DNA of 9,165 bases from an uncultured Bacillota bacterium (GCA_946623775.1 CAMORJ010000060.1:1-9165), one strand, 5' to 3'. Shown: positions 1 to 6,835, numbered from the stretch's first letter. Notes: generated by a model not told the origin, from the letters alone. A program made the numbers and translations.

Positions 1-484
1 GATCGACCTTTCCAAGCAGGAGGAATACCTTTCCGCTCTTCGGGAAATCGACAAAGCGATGAAAGAGAATGCCGACCTGCGCCGCGCTTTGACCTCCTAT
101 TCGATCGAAGCCGCGGAAAAGGAAAAGCTTATCGATTCGATGTGCGGGGCTTTCAGGCTGCCGCATCTTTCTGAGTTCCTCAAAGTCATATCGCGCCACC
201 ATCGTTTCTCCGCATTCCCGTCCATCGTCTCTTGCTTTGCAAGCTTGGTGAACGAGTCTTTGGGGGTGAAGGAGGGCGTCGCCTATAGCGCAGTCAAATT
301 ATCCGCGTCGGAACTCTCTTCCATCCAAAAGGCTTTGGAGAAGAGGCTTAAGATCCGCGTGGAGCTTAAAAACGTAGTCGACCCGAACTTATTAGGCGGA
401 GTCAAGGTCGCATTGGATGGCAAGGTCTATGACGGAACCATCCGCTCCAGGCTGCTGGAACTCTCCCAGCGCCTTTCATCCTAG
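1..484 (+). CDS. atpH: F1 ATP synthase delta subunit, 5'-truncated by window edge
   Basis: Delta (the OSCP equivalent) is the peripheral-stalk subunit that ties the alpha3beta3 head to the b subunits of Fo on the cytoplasmic face of the membrane. The frame is open from base 2, giving 160 visible residues. The family is usually about 175-180, so roughly the first 15-20 residues lie upstream. The ATG at 59 is internal, because homologous helical sequence precedes it. The C-terminus reads GGVKVALDGKVYDGTIRSRL, the typical delta ending (GG-hydrophobic-Dg-S/T-hydrophobic-rL). The middle is more divergent, as usual for this poorly conserved subunit. Its TAG stop overlaps the Shine-Dalgarno site of atpA. 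Position directly before atpA matches the standard order atpB-E-F-H-A-G-D-C. Confidence 0.93.
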   Translation, partial: IDLSKQEEYLSALREIDKAMKENADLRRALTSYSIEAAEKEKLIDSMCGAFRLPHLSEFLKVISRHHRFSAFPSIVSCFASLVNESLGVKEGVAYSAVKLSASELSSIQKALEKRLKIRVELKNVVDPNLLGGVKVALDGKVYDGTIRSRLLELSQRLSS

Positions 485-489
485 GAGGT
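483..489 (+). promoter_or_regulatory. Shine-Dalgarno site of atpA, overlapping the atpH stop
   Basis: AGGAGGT lies 8 nt before the atpA ATG at 498, and its first two bases are the last two of the atpH TAG stop. Ribosomes ending delta stop on top of this site, which favours coupled translation. The near-perfect anti-SD match fits the high alpha stoichiometry (three per complex). Confidence 0.85.
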
Positions 490-497
490 AATCGCCC

Positions 498-2003
498 ATG
501 AAAATCGATTCGAGCGAAATATCCGCCCTCATAAAAGCCCAAATCAAAGGGTTCGAGGCAAAACTGGAGACCGATGACGTCGGAACCGTGATCTCGGTCG
601 GCGACGGCATCGCGCTTTGCTATGGCTTGGATAAGGCCATGCTTGGCGAATTGCTGGTCTTCCCCCATGGCATCTATGGCATGGCGATGAACCTCGACCG
701 CGAAGACGTCGGCGCCGTTTTGCTTGGAAATGATAAGGAAATCATGGAAGGCGATACGGTCAAGCGCACCCACAAAGTCGTGGAAGTCCCCGTCGGGGAT
801 GGCCTTTTGGGGCGCGTCGTCAATCCTTTGGGACAGGCCTTGGATGAAAAAGGAGCGGTGACGTACACCAAAACTCGTCCGATTGAGCGCATCGCCCCGG
901 GCGTCATGACCCGCAAATCGGTCGATACTCCTTTGGAGACCGGCATCAAGGCAATCGATGCCATGATCCCCATCGGCCGCGGTCAGCGTGAGCTTATCAT
1001 CGGTGACCGCCAGACTGGCAAGACTGCGATTGCCCTTGATGCCATCATCAACCAAAAGGGCAAAAACGTGAAGTGCGTTTATGTCGCAATCGGACAGAAA
1101 AATTCCTCGGTCGCCGCTTTGGTGAACCGCTTGAAGAATATGGGCTGCATGGATTACGTGACGGTAGTTTCGGCTTCCGCCTCCGAATCCGCCCCGATTC
1201 AATACATCGCGCCTTTCGCCGGCATGGCGATTGCCGAAGAATGGATGGAACAAGGCCAAGACGTCCTGATCGTCTTTGACGACCTTTCCAAGCACGCGGT
1301 CGCTTACCGCACCTTGTCGCTCTTGCTTAAGCGCGCCCCTGGCCGCGAGGCATATCCCGGCGACATCTTCTATCTCCATTCCCGCTTATTGGAGCGCGCT
1401 TGCCGCCTTGCTCCTGAATATGGCGGTGGCTCCATCACGGCTTTGCCGATTGTCGAAACCCAAGCAGGCGACATCTCCGCTTATATTCCCACCAACGTCA
1501 TCTCCATCACCGATGGTCAGATTTTCTTGGTCGTCGACTTGTTCAACGAGGGTCAGCGCCCCGCCGTCGATAGCGGCTTTTCCGTGTCACGTGTCGGCTC
1601 TTCTGCCCAATTGAAGGCGATGAAGCAAGTCGCGTCCTCGCTGAAAATCGAATTGGCGAGCTACCGCGAAATGCTTTCGTTCTCGCAGTTTGGCTCAGAC
1701 CTCGACGCCGCGACGAAGAAGATCCTCGCCCATGGCGCCGTCACGATGGAGACATTGAAGCAGAAGCAATACGCCCCATATCCCTGGTATCGCCAGGTCG
1801 TCGAGCTTTTCGCCGTCAAGCAGCGTTATCTCGACGAGCTTGCTCCTAAGCAAGTCGGACCATTCCTAAACGACATGTATAAATTCATCGAAGCGAATCA
1901 GCCCGATGTCATTAAGCAGCTCCAGGAAAAGAAAGCCTTCGACGATACTCTGACCAAAGAGCTATCGAAGGCGATCGAGGATTATATCGCCACGAGGAAA
2001 TAA
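498..2003 (+). CDS. atpA: F1 ATP synthase alpha subunit
   Basis: Alpha forms the non-catalytic nucleotide-binding sites of the alpha3beta3 hexamer and supplies the arginine finger to the catalytic beta sites. The 501 residues match the usual family length. The N-terminal beta-barrel spans about 25-95 (GTVISVGDGIALCYGL). The P-loop GDRQTGKT is at 169-176, at the same numbering as the E. coli protein. Walker B VLIVFDD is at 256-262. The SVSRVGSSAQ segment places the arginine finger at R365. The C-terminal helical domain follows from about 380. The ATG at 498 is fixed by the AGGAGGT site 8 nt upstream. atpG begins 3 nt after the TAA stop. No motif is missing. Confidence 0.99.
   Translation: MKIDSSEISALIKAQIKGFEAKLETDDVGTVISVGDGIALCYGLDKAMLGELLVFPHGIYGMAMNLDREDVGAVLLGNDKEIMEGDTVKRTHKVVEVPVGDGLLGRVVNPLGQALDEKGAVTYTKTRPIERIAPGVMTRKSVDTPLETGIKAIDAMIPIGRGQRELIIGDRQTGKTAIALDAIINQKGKNVKCVYVAIGQKNSSVAALVNRLKNMGCMDYVTVVSASASESAPIQYIAPFAGMAIAEEWMEQGQDVLIVFDDLSKHAVAYRTLSLLLKRAPGREAYPGDIFYLHSRLLERACRLAPEYGGGSITALPIVETQAGDISAYIPTNVISITDGQIFLVVDLFNEGQRPAVDSGFSVSRVGSSAQLKAMKQVASSLKIELASYREMLSFSQFGSDLDAATKKILAHGAVTMETLKQKQYAPYPWYRQVVELFAVKQRYLDELAPKQVGPFLNDMYKFIEANQPDVIKQLQEKKAFDDTLTKELSKAIEDYIATRK
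1994..1999 (+). promoter_or_regulatory. Shine-Dalgarno site of atpG inside the end of atpA
   Basis: GAGGAA falls within the last codons of atpA, 7 nt before the atpG ATG at 2007. Because the site lies in coding sequence and the intergenic gap is only 3 nt, gamma translation is probably coupled to alpha termination. Confidence 0.7.
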
Positions 2004-2006
2004 TCG

Positions 2007-2870
2007 ATGTCGCTTGGCTTAAACAAGACAAAAAGAAGGATCAACTCGGTCAAGTCGACCAAGAAGATCACCAAGGCCATGGAAATGGTCGCCACCGTCA
2101 AACTGAAGCGGTTCCGCAGAAGCTATGACGATGATCTTCTTTATGTCCAAAAACTCGAAGCCACGATCTCGGAAATCCTTTCCCGCTTCAAAGAGGGCGA
2201 GGAAAGCATTTTCTCCAAGGCCAATGAATCCGCGAAAGGCAGGCTCATCATCGCCATCACAAGCGACCTTGGATTATGCGCCGGATATAACTCCAACCTA
2301 TTCAAATTCCTCGAGGAGATGTTCGACAAAGAAAACGATGAAATCATCCCGCTTGGCAATAAAGGAAAGTCCCATTTCGCACACACGGGGTTCACGGTTT
2401 CGCCTTTGGCGGACTATTTCGACCTCGGTATGCCCACGGCTGAAATCGCCAAAGGCGCTAAACGTCTCATCGAGGAATACCGCAAAGGAACATACCGCGA
2501 AATCCTTATTGTCCATACTAAATACATCAATTCGCTATCGTTCGAACCGACGGCGTTCACCCTCTTCCCGGTCACCTTCGAATACGTAAGGAATCCAAAT
2601 GAAGAGCATTGCCCGAGCCTCATTGAGCCAAAACCCGCCGAATTCGTGGAATCGCTGATCCCGCAATACGTCACCGCTGAGCTCTATGCGAAATTGATGG
2701 AAAGCCAGCTATGCGAGCAAGGGAGCCGCCGCAACGCGATGGAATCGGCAAACGACAACGCCGACGAATTGCTTGCCCAGCTCACCATCGAATACAACAA
2801 AGCCCGCCAGACCGCGATCACTCAAGAGATCGTCGAAGTCGTGTCCGGCGCTTCTAGCCAAACCAAGTAA
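2007..2870 (+). CDS. atpG: F1 ATP synthase gamma subunit
   Basis: Gamma is the central rotor shaft that turns inside the alpha3beta3 head and drives the binding-change cycle. The 287 residues are the normal length. The N-terminal shaft helix is recognisable (RRINSVKSTKKITKAMEMVA, about 10-30). The Rossmann-like middle domain contains SDLGLCAGYNS from residue 86, where most homologues read SDrGLCGgyN. The C-terminal shaft helix ends LTIEYNKARQTAITQEI followed by VEVVSGA, a very conserved family signature. The gene sits between alpha and beta, 14 nt before atpD. Confidence 0.98.
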   Translation: MSLGLNKTKRRINSVKSTKKITKAMEMVATVKLKRFRRSYDDDLLYVQKLEATISEILSRFKEGEESIFSKANESAKGRLIIAITSDLGLCAGYNSNLFKFLEEMFDKENDEIIPLGNKGKSHFAHTGFTVSPLADYFDLGMPTAEIAKGAKRLIEEYRKGTYREILIVHTKYINSLSFEPTAFTLFPVTFEYVRNPNEEHCPSLIEPKPAEFVESLIPQYVTAELYAKLMESQLCEQGSRRNAMESANDNADELLAQLTIEYNKARQTAITQEIVEVVSGASSQTK

Positions 2871-2872
2871 AT

Positions 2873-2879
2873 GGAGGAA
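2873..2879 (+). promoter_or_regulatory. Shine-Dalgarno site of atpD
   Basis: GGAGGAA lies 7 nt before the ATG at 2885, in the 14-nt gap after atpG. It fixes the beta start and is a strong site, as expected for a subunit needed in three copies. Confidence 0.85.
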
Positions 2880-2884
2880 CAACC

Positions 2885-4297
2885 ATGAAAGAGAAGATTG
2901 TGGATGCAAACATCGGCACCATCGTGCAAGCGGTGGGCCCGGTCATCGACGTTGCTTTTGAGGATAAACACCTTCCCGAAATCCTTACCGCATTGAAAAT
3001 CAAACTCGATGACGGCAATGAACTGACCGTCGAAGTCATGCAGCATATCGGCGACGACGTCGTGCGCTGCGTTGCCATGGGCGCGACCGATGGAATCGTC
3101 CGCGGCATGAAAGCCATCAATACGAATTCCCCCATTTCCGTGCCTGTTGGCCCTAAAACCTTGGGCCGAATGTTCAATGTTTTAGGCCAGCCTATCGATG
3201 GCCAAGAGGCCTTGGATGAAGAGCCGCATATGCCGATTCACCGCGCCGCTCCGACATTCGCGGAGCAAAGCGTTTCTTCGGAAATACTAGAGACCGGCAT
3301 CAAAGTCATCGATTTGCTTTGCCCTTATGTCAAAGGCGGCAAAATCGGCTTGTTCGGCGGCGCTGGAGTCGGCAAAACCGTTTTGATTCAGGAACTTATC
3401 TTCAATATCGCCACCGAGCATAACGGCACTTCCGTTTTCGCTGGCGTCGGCGAAAGAAGCCGCGAGGGCAATGACCTCTATTTCGAAATGAAGAGCAGTG
3501 GCGTCCTCGCCAAAACCGCATTGGTCTTCGGCCAGATGAACGAACCTCCCGGAGCCCGTATGCGCGTTGGTCTAACCGGCCTAACCATGGCGGAGTATTT
3601 CCGCGACAAAGAGCATCAGGACGTTCTTTTGTTCATCGATAACATCTTCCGTTTCACTCAGGCCGGATCGGAGGTTTCCGCATTGCTTGGCCGTATGCCT
3701 AGCGCCGTCGGATATCAGCCGACCCTCGCCACCGAGATGGGCCAATTGCAGGAAAGGATCACCTCAACCCGCGATGGCTCCATCACCTCGGTTCAGGCGA
3801 TCTACGTTCCTGCAGATGACTTGTCCGACCCTGCTCCGGCGACGACCTTCTCGCATTTGGACGCAAAAACGCTTTTGGATAGAAACACTGCCGCGCTTGG
3901 CATCTTCCCCGCGGTCGATCCTCTTGAATCCTCTTCCAATATCCTCGATCCCAATGTCATCGGTGAAGAGCACTATGAAGTCGCCCGCGGCGTCCAGCAG
4001 CTTTTGCAGCGTTACAAAGAACTGCAGGACATCATCGCGATTCTAGGCATCGATGAGCTTTCCGAAGAGGACAAAGCCATCGTCAACCGCGCCAGAAGAG
4101 TCAGAAATTTCTTGTCTCAGCCGTTCCATGTCGCCGAGACCTTCTCCGGCTACAAAGGCGTTTATGTTCCTTTGAAGGAGACCATCCGTTCCTTCAAGGA
4201 ACTCCTGTCGGGCGCCTATGACTCCTATCCTGAATCCGCATTCCTTTATTGCGGCGTGATCGAGGATGTCAAAGCCCGCGCTGAGGAATTGAAATAA
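2885..4297 (+). CDS. atpD: F1 ATP synthase beta subunit (catalytic)
   Basis: Beta carries the catalytic sites that make ATP from ADP and phosphate when driven by proton or sodium flow through Fo. The 470 residues match the family. The N-terminal barrel (GTIVQAVGPVIDVAF) comes first. The P-loop GGAGVGKT is at 158-165. The catalytic glutamate is E190 in GERSREGNDLY. Walker B VLLFID is at 247-252. The rotor-contacting DELSEED loop is an exact match at 390-396. The segment VDPLESSSN stands where many homologues have VDPLDSTSR, a mild variation. The ATG is set by GGAGGAA 7 nt upstream. atpC starts 2 nt after the stop. Confidence 0.99.
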   Translation: MKEKIVDANIGTIVQAVGPVIDVAFEDKHLPEILTALKIKLDDGNELTVEVMQHIGDDVVRCVAMGATDGIVRGMKAINTNSPISVPVGPKTLGRMFNVLGQPIDGQEALDEEPHMPIHRAAPTFAEQSVSSEILETGIKVIDLLCPYVKGGKIGLFGGAGVGKTVLIQELIFNIATEHNGTSVFAGVGERSREGNDLYFEMKSSGVLAKTALVFGQMNEPPGARMRVGLTGLTMAEYFRDKEHQDVLLFIDNIFRFTQAGSEVSALLGRMPSAVGYQPTLATEMGQLQERITSTRDGSITSVQAIYVPADDLSDPAPATTFSHLDAKTLLDRNTAALGIFPAVDPLESSSNILDPNVIGEEHYEVARGVQQLLQRYKELQDIIAILGIDELSEEDKAIVNRARRVRNFLSQPFHVAETFSGYKGVYVPLKETIRSFKELLSGAYDSYPESAFLYCGVIEDVKARAEELK

Positions 4298-4299
4298 AC

Positions 4300-4707
4300 A
4301 TGATCCGCCTCATCATCCTGACTCCCAATGGCGTATTCCTCGACAAGGAAGTCGAGCGTTTCGTCGTGCCGTCCACCAAAGGGCCTTTGGAGATTTCCGG
4401 CGGATATACTCCAATCATCGCTGCCTTAGACGAATGCGGAGTCATGAAAATCACGATGGGGAAATCTCAATACTACGCCCTGTTCCAAGGGACGCTGAAA
4501 GTAGAAGATGGACGCGCCTTCGTCATGTGCAATGAAATCGAAGATGGCTATTCCATCGACATGGCGCGTGCCATCGCAAGCCGTGACCGCGCCTTGGATA
4601 GAATCCAGAAAATGGAGGAGGGCGTGGATGTGAAAAGAGCCAAAGCTTCGCTTGCCCGCGCTTTGGCGAGGATTTCCGTCAAAACGCTATCCGAGGGATT
4701 GGAATAA
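4300..4707 (+). CDS. atpC: F1 ATP synthase epsilon subunit
   Basis: Epsilon joins gamma to the c-ring and, through its C-terminal helices, can block ATP hydrolysis. The 135 residues include an N-terminal beta-sandwich (about 1-84) and a helical hairpin (about 86-135), so this is the full two-domain form. The helix start IDMARA (86-91) matches the I(L)DxxRA ATP-binding motif described for Bacillus-type epsilon, with an acidic residue (E81) six before the Asp as in that family. The usual G-[IL]-x-x-x-H-x-P segment is altered to EISGGYTPII (31-40), with Tyr in place of the common His. The start is 2 nt after the atpD stop, with a GAGG further back inside atpD. Confidence 0.96.
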   Translation: MIRLIILTPNGVFLDKEVERFVVPSTKGPLEISGGYTPIIAALDECGVMKITMGKSQYYALFQGTLKVEDGRAFVMCNEIEDGYSIDMARAIASRDRALDRIQKMEEGVDVKRAKASLARALARISVKTLSEGLE

Positions 4708-4739
4708 TCCCAGCTCCGAAGAAATAAAGAATTGTTTTC

Positions 4740-4767
4740 TTGTGCAAATGCGCACACGTAATAAAAT
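4740..4767 (+). promoter_or_regulatory. Inverted repeat and weak promoter-like sequence before the ATP-grasp gene
   Basis: In the 76-nt gap after atpC, TGTGC (4741-4745) and GCACA (4752-4756) form a 5-bp inverted repeat with a 6-nt centre. It lies between a poor -35-like TTGTGC (4740-4745) and a -10-like TAAAAT (4762-4767), 16 nt apart. A start about 7 nt after that -10 would fall on the ribosome site, leaving a leader of only about 10 nt, so promoter activity is doubtful. The repeat has no U-run and is not a terminator. It could be an operator, a weak RNA hairpin or chance. Confidence 0.25.
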
Positions 4768-4773
4768 CTACTT

Positions 4774-4778
4774 GGAGG
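4774..4778 (+). promoter_or_regulatory. Shine-Dalgarno site that decides the ATP-grasp start
   Basis: GGAGG lies 5 nt before the ATG at 4784. The frame is open back to an ATG at 4652 inside atpC, but that codon has no ribosome site and would add 44 residues unlike any ATP-grasp N-terminus. The start at 4784 is therefore preferred. It opens with MNFVFISPHFP, a typical first beta strand. Confidence 0.85.
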
Positions 4779-4783
4779 TTATC

Positions 4784-6007
4784 ATGAATTTTGTATTTAT
4801 ATCACCTCACTTTCCTGTAAGGAATTACAAATGGGTCGAAGCGTTGCGCGACCATGGAATACGCGTCTTAGGCGTGGGCGATGGCCCGTATGCAAACCTG
4901 CATGACCGCCTGAAAAAGGCTTTGACCGAATACTATTACGTCCCCGACATGAACTCGAAGGACGCTTTGATCAAAGCGGTCGATTATTTCCGCAGCAAAT
5001 ACGGGCAAATCGATTTCATCGAATCCGATAATGAGTGGTGGCTTGAATCCGATGCCGTTTTGAGGGAATGGTTCAATGTCTCCAGCGGCTTCTTCCCTGC
5101 GGATATGACTCACATCAAAGCCAAATCGGCGATGAAAGAATACTTTGCAAGGGGCGGCGCAAAAACGATGCGCTACATCCTTGTGAATGGGCCTAAGGAC
5201 AAGGAGAAGGCAATCGAATTCCGAAAAGCAGTCGGTTATCCGCTGTTCGTGAAACCCAATATCGGCGTTGGAGCCGCATCCTCCTATGCGCTTCATAACG
5301 ATGCCGAATTCGACGATTTCTTTACCAAGGAACTTCCTGAAACCTACATCATGGAAGAGTATATCGAAGGCTACATCGTCTCTTTCGATGGCGTGTGCAA
5401 TTCCAATTCCGACGTCGTCTTCTGCACGACCGATCACTTCCCGACGCCCATCGATAAAATCGTCAATGGAGCGCAGGATGTATCCTATTTCAATAACCCC
5501 TTCGATTTGCCGATGAGCGATATCGATGCGAAAGCATTTGAGGAAGTCGGCCGCAAAGTGGTGAAGAGCTTCGGAATCAAAAAGCGTTTCTTCCACATTG
5601 AGTTCTTCGTTTTGACCAAAGATAAGCCCGGCCTAGCGAAGAAGGGGGAATTCGTCGCCCTCGAATGCAATATGAGACCACCTGGAGGCAATACCCCTGA
5701 CCTCATCGATTTCGGCGGTTCGGTGAGCTGCTACCAAATCTATGCGGACGTCATCGCTTACGACGAAAACCGCCAGGATATGTCGCTTCCAAAATACTAT
5801 GCCTGGTCAGTCAGTCGCCGAAGGGAACATCAGTATGTTCACTCCCACGAGGAAATCGAAACGAAATACCGCGACAACCTTTGCATGGTTGGCGAATACC
5901 CAAGCGTAATCGCCACGGCGATGGGCGACTATTTCTATTTCGCCAAATTCAAAGACCTGGACGACGCCAAAGCATTCGATAAGTTTGTTTTGGAGAAAGT
6001 CAGCTGA
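4784..6007 (+). CDS. ATP-grasp domain carboxylate-amine/thiol ligase, substrate unknown
   Basis: ATP-grasp enzymes activate a carboxylate as an acyl-phosphate and join it to an amine or thiol. The 407 residues show a pre-ATP-grasp domain (about 1-105, opening MNFVFISPHFP). The nucleotide-binding part includes GYPLFVKPNIGVGA (151-164, ATP-contacting K157) and MEEYIEGYIVSFDG (190-203). The metal-binding segments are HIEFF (E273) and ALECNMRPPGG (292-302, with E294, N296, R298). All the core motifs are present, so it should be active. A C-terminal region (about 330-407) has no recognised domain. It resembles the broad biotin carboxylase/carnosine synthase-like class rather than D-Ala-D-Ala ligase, but the substrate cannot be read from sequence. 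It follows atpC with no terminator between and has its own terminator, so it probably rides on the atp transcript. Its stop codon overlaps that of the convergent lipoprotein gene. Confidence 0.88.
   Translation: MNFVFISPHFPVRNYKWVEALRDHGIRVLGVGDGPYANLHDRLKKALTEYYYVPDMNSKDALIKAVDYFRSKYGQIDFIESDNEWWLESDAVLREWFNVSSGFFPADMTHIKAKSAMKEYFARGGAKTMRYILVNGPKDKEKAIEFRKAVGYPLFVKPNIGVGAASSYALHNDAEFDDFFTKELPETYIMEEYIEGYIVSFDGVCNSNSDVVFCTTDHFPTPIDKIVNGAQDVSYFNNPFDLPMSDIDAKAFEEVGRKVVKSFGIKKRFFHIEFFVLTKDKPGLAKKGEFVALECNMRPPGGNTPDLIDFGGSVSCYQIYADVIAYDENRQDMSLPKYYAWSVSRRREHQYVHSHEEIETKYRDNLCMVGEYPSVIATAMGDYFYFAKFKDLDDAKAFDKFVLEKVS
6000..6007. other. Palindrome containing both convergent stop codons
   Basis: TCAGCTGA is its own reverse complement. 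On the plus strand TGA at 6005-6007 ends the ATP-grasp gene; on the minus strand TGA at 6002-6000 ends the lipoprotein gene. Both proteins therefore end in AGC (Ser) followed by TGA, and the two genes overlap by exactly these 8 bases. Confidence 0.95.
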
Positions 6008-6821
6008 AGTAATTTCGGAGAATATCTTCTTGGCCTGACGATATCAAAGTCGGGCCTTTTTCGTTCGTGAAATCCAGTAAAGATGAAGCAGGGGCCCCAT
6101 ATTTTTGCTGAAAGAACTCTTTTTCTTGCTCGTTTAGATATTCATAATCCAAGACCGCGAATTCTTTTTTCGAATCCTTTCTGGCATCTTGAATGGCAGG
6201 GAAGAACAACGAACCGTATGATGCCTGATCTTCAATGTACGACATGCATTTCTTCTCCCGGCAGAAGGACTCGAAATTCGCTAAAGAGCGGAAGGTGTAA
6301 GTTGGCTGGAAATCCATATAGTTATACATGGTTTCTGTGAATGCATATAAATCGGTTGTCTTTCCGGTGAGGTTGATTTTGGTCGCAGTCATCTCTTTCG
6401 CGTCCAAATAGAAAAGGTACGGAGTGGCGGGAGCAGGCAGCCTCTCTCCGATTGAAGGGTACGCATTTTCAATCTCGGCTATGCCAGATAGAAGATTCTT
6501 TTCGTTGAACGAATAGACAAGCGCCTGCGTGTTTTTGATATACGGCACGAAAACGTCGCGCAAAATGTCGCAATGGGAGCATCCGTATTGATGCCAAAGC
6601 AAAAACAGCGATTCTCCCGAAGCAATTCGAGCAACGATTTCTTTGCCATCGCTCGATCTTGTCGCCTCGTCAAAAGAAGAATTGTCGGTTATTGAGAAAA
6701 ATGCATCGCCATTGCGAAAGAACTTCGGCGCGTTTTCGTTAGGCTTTAGCGCATCGAGATCCTTTCCGCCACAGGAGCTTAGAATCGCGGCGAATATGAT
6801 AAGATTCAGACCTTTTCTCAT
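6000..6821 (-). CDS. Secreted thioredoxin-fold lipoprotein
   Basis: The 273 residues begin with a short lipoprotein signal: charged MRK, a hydrophobic run to residue 14, and lipobox LSSC with lipidated Cys17, so the mature protein should be anchored on the outer face of the membrane. A thioredoxin-like domain covers about 40-165. Its strand LFLLWHQYG leads into C81-S-H-C84, the redox CxxC, and TP at 133-134 fits the cis-proline site. A second region (about 175-273) has its own Cys pair C187/C192 (CREKKC) and a possible degenerate thioredoxin-like pattern, which is a weaker inference. Likely roles are disulfide reduction, disulfide exchange or redox sensing outside the cell. No Dsb, ccd or methionine sulfoxide reductase partner is visible nearby. 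The start at 6821 is certain, because it gives an intact signal peptide. It is divergent from ppa and convergent with the ATP-grasp gene. Confidence 0.85.
   Translation of the reverse strand: MRKGLNLIIFAAILSSCGGKDLDALKPNENAPKFFRNGDAFFSITDNSSFDEATRSSDGKEIVARIASGESLFLLWHQYGCSHCDILRDVFVPYIKNTQALVYSFNEKNLLSGIAEIENAYPSIGERLPAPATPYLFYLDAKEMTATKINLTGKTTDLYAFTETMYNYMDFQPTYTFRSLANFESFCREKKCMSYIEDQASYGSLFFPAIQDARKDSKKEFAVLDYEYLNEQEKEFFQQKYGAPASSLLDFTNEKGPTLISSGQEDILRNYFS
6032..6061 (+). terminator. Intrinsic terminator of the atp/ATP-grasp transcript
   Basis: GGCCTGAC (6032-6039) pairs with GTCGGGCC (6049-6056) over 8 bp, with one G-U pair and a 9-nt loop. TTTTT (6057-6061) follows directly. It begins 25 nt after the ATP-grasp stop, an ideal position. 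It lies wholly inside the coding sequence of the minus-strand lipoprotein gene. In the minus direction no U-run follows the stem, so it should act on plus-strand transcripts only. Confidence 0.88.
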
Positions 6822-6829
6822 CGGTGCTA

Positions 6830-6835
6830 ATTATA
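6830..6835 (-). promoter_or_regulatory. Perfect -10 box giving a probably leaderless lipoprotein mRNA
   Basis: Read on the minus strand, TATAAT ends 8 nt before the ATG (6821-6819). Transcription starting 7-9 nt after a -10 box would begin at or within a base or two of the start codon. The 8 intervening bases (TAGCACCG) contain no Shine-Dalgarno sequence. No convincing -35 is seen at 16-18 nt; TTGCCA (6868-6863) is 27 nt away. The sequence is embedded in ATTATAAT (6830-6837), which is self-complementary, so a TATAAT also reads on the plus strand at 6832-6837. Confidence 0.6.

Noticed and set aside
402..1379. Long open frame on the minus strand (325 codons) opposite atpA
   Set aside because: It mirrors the codon pattern of the highly conserved alpha subunit, has no ribosome site and no recognisable domain.
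2871..2888. Five-codon open frame (ATG GAG GAA CAA CCA TGA) whose stop overlaps the atpD start
   Set aside because: The bases are explained by the atpD Shine-Dalgarno site, and the mini-frame has no ribosome site of its own.
1..4707. Possible in-frame TGA-as-Trp recoding, given mollicute-like traits
   Set aside because: No TGA interrupts any real gene, Trp is encoded by TGG, and TGA acts as the stop for the ATP-grasp and lipoprotein genes.
4652..4783. Upstream extension of the ATP-grasp protein into atpC
   Set aside because: No ribosome site precedes ATG 4652, and the 44 extra residues come from out-of-frame atpC codons. GGAGG supports ATG 4784.
4868..5596. Minus-strand open frame (242 codons) opposite the ATP-grasp gene
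   Set aside because: The plus strand there carries conserved ATP-grasp motifs. The minus product looks like shadow sequence with no signal or domain.
5825..5840. Perfect 6-bp inverted repeat GAACAT-CAGT-ATGTTC inside the ATP-grasp gene
   Set aside because: It recalls a LexA box, but the GAAC and GTTC halves are 8 bp apart rather than 4, and it is mid-gene with no U-run. Probably chance.
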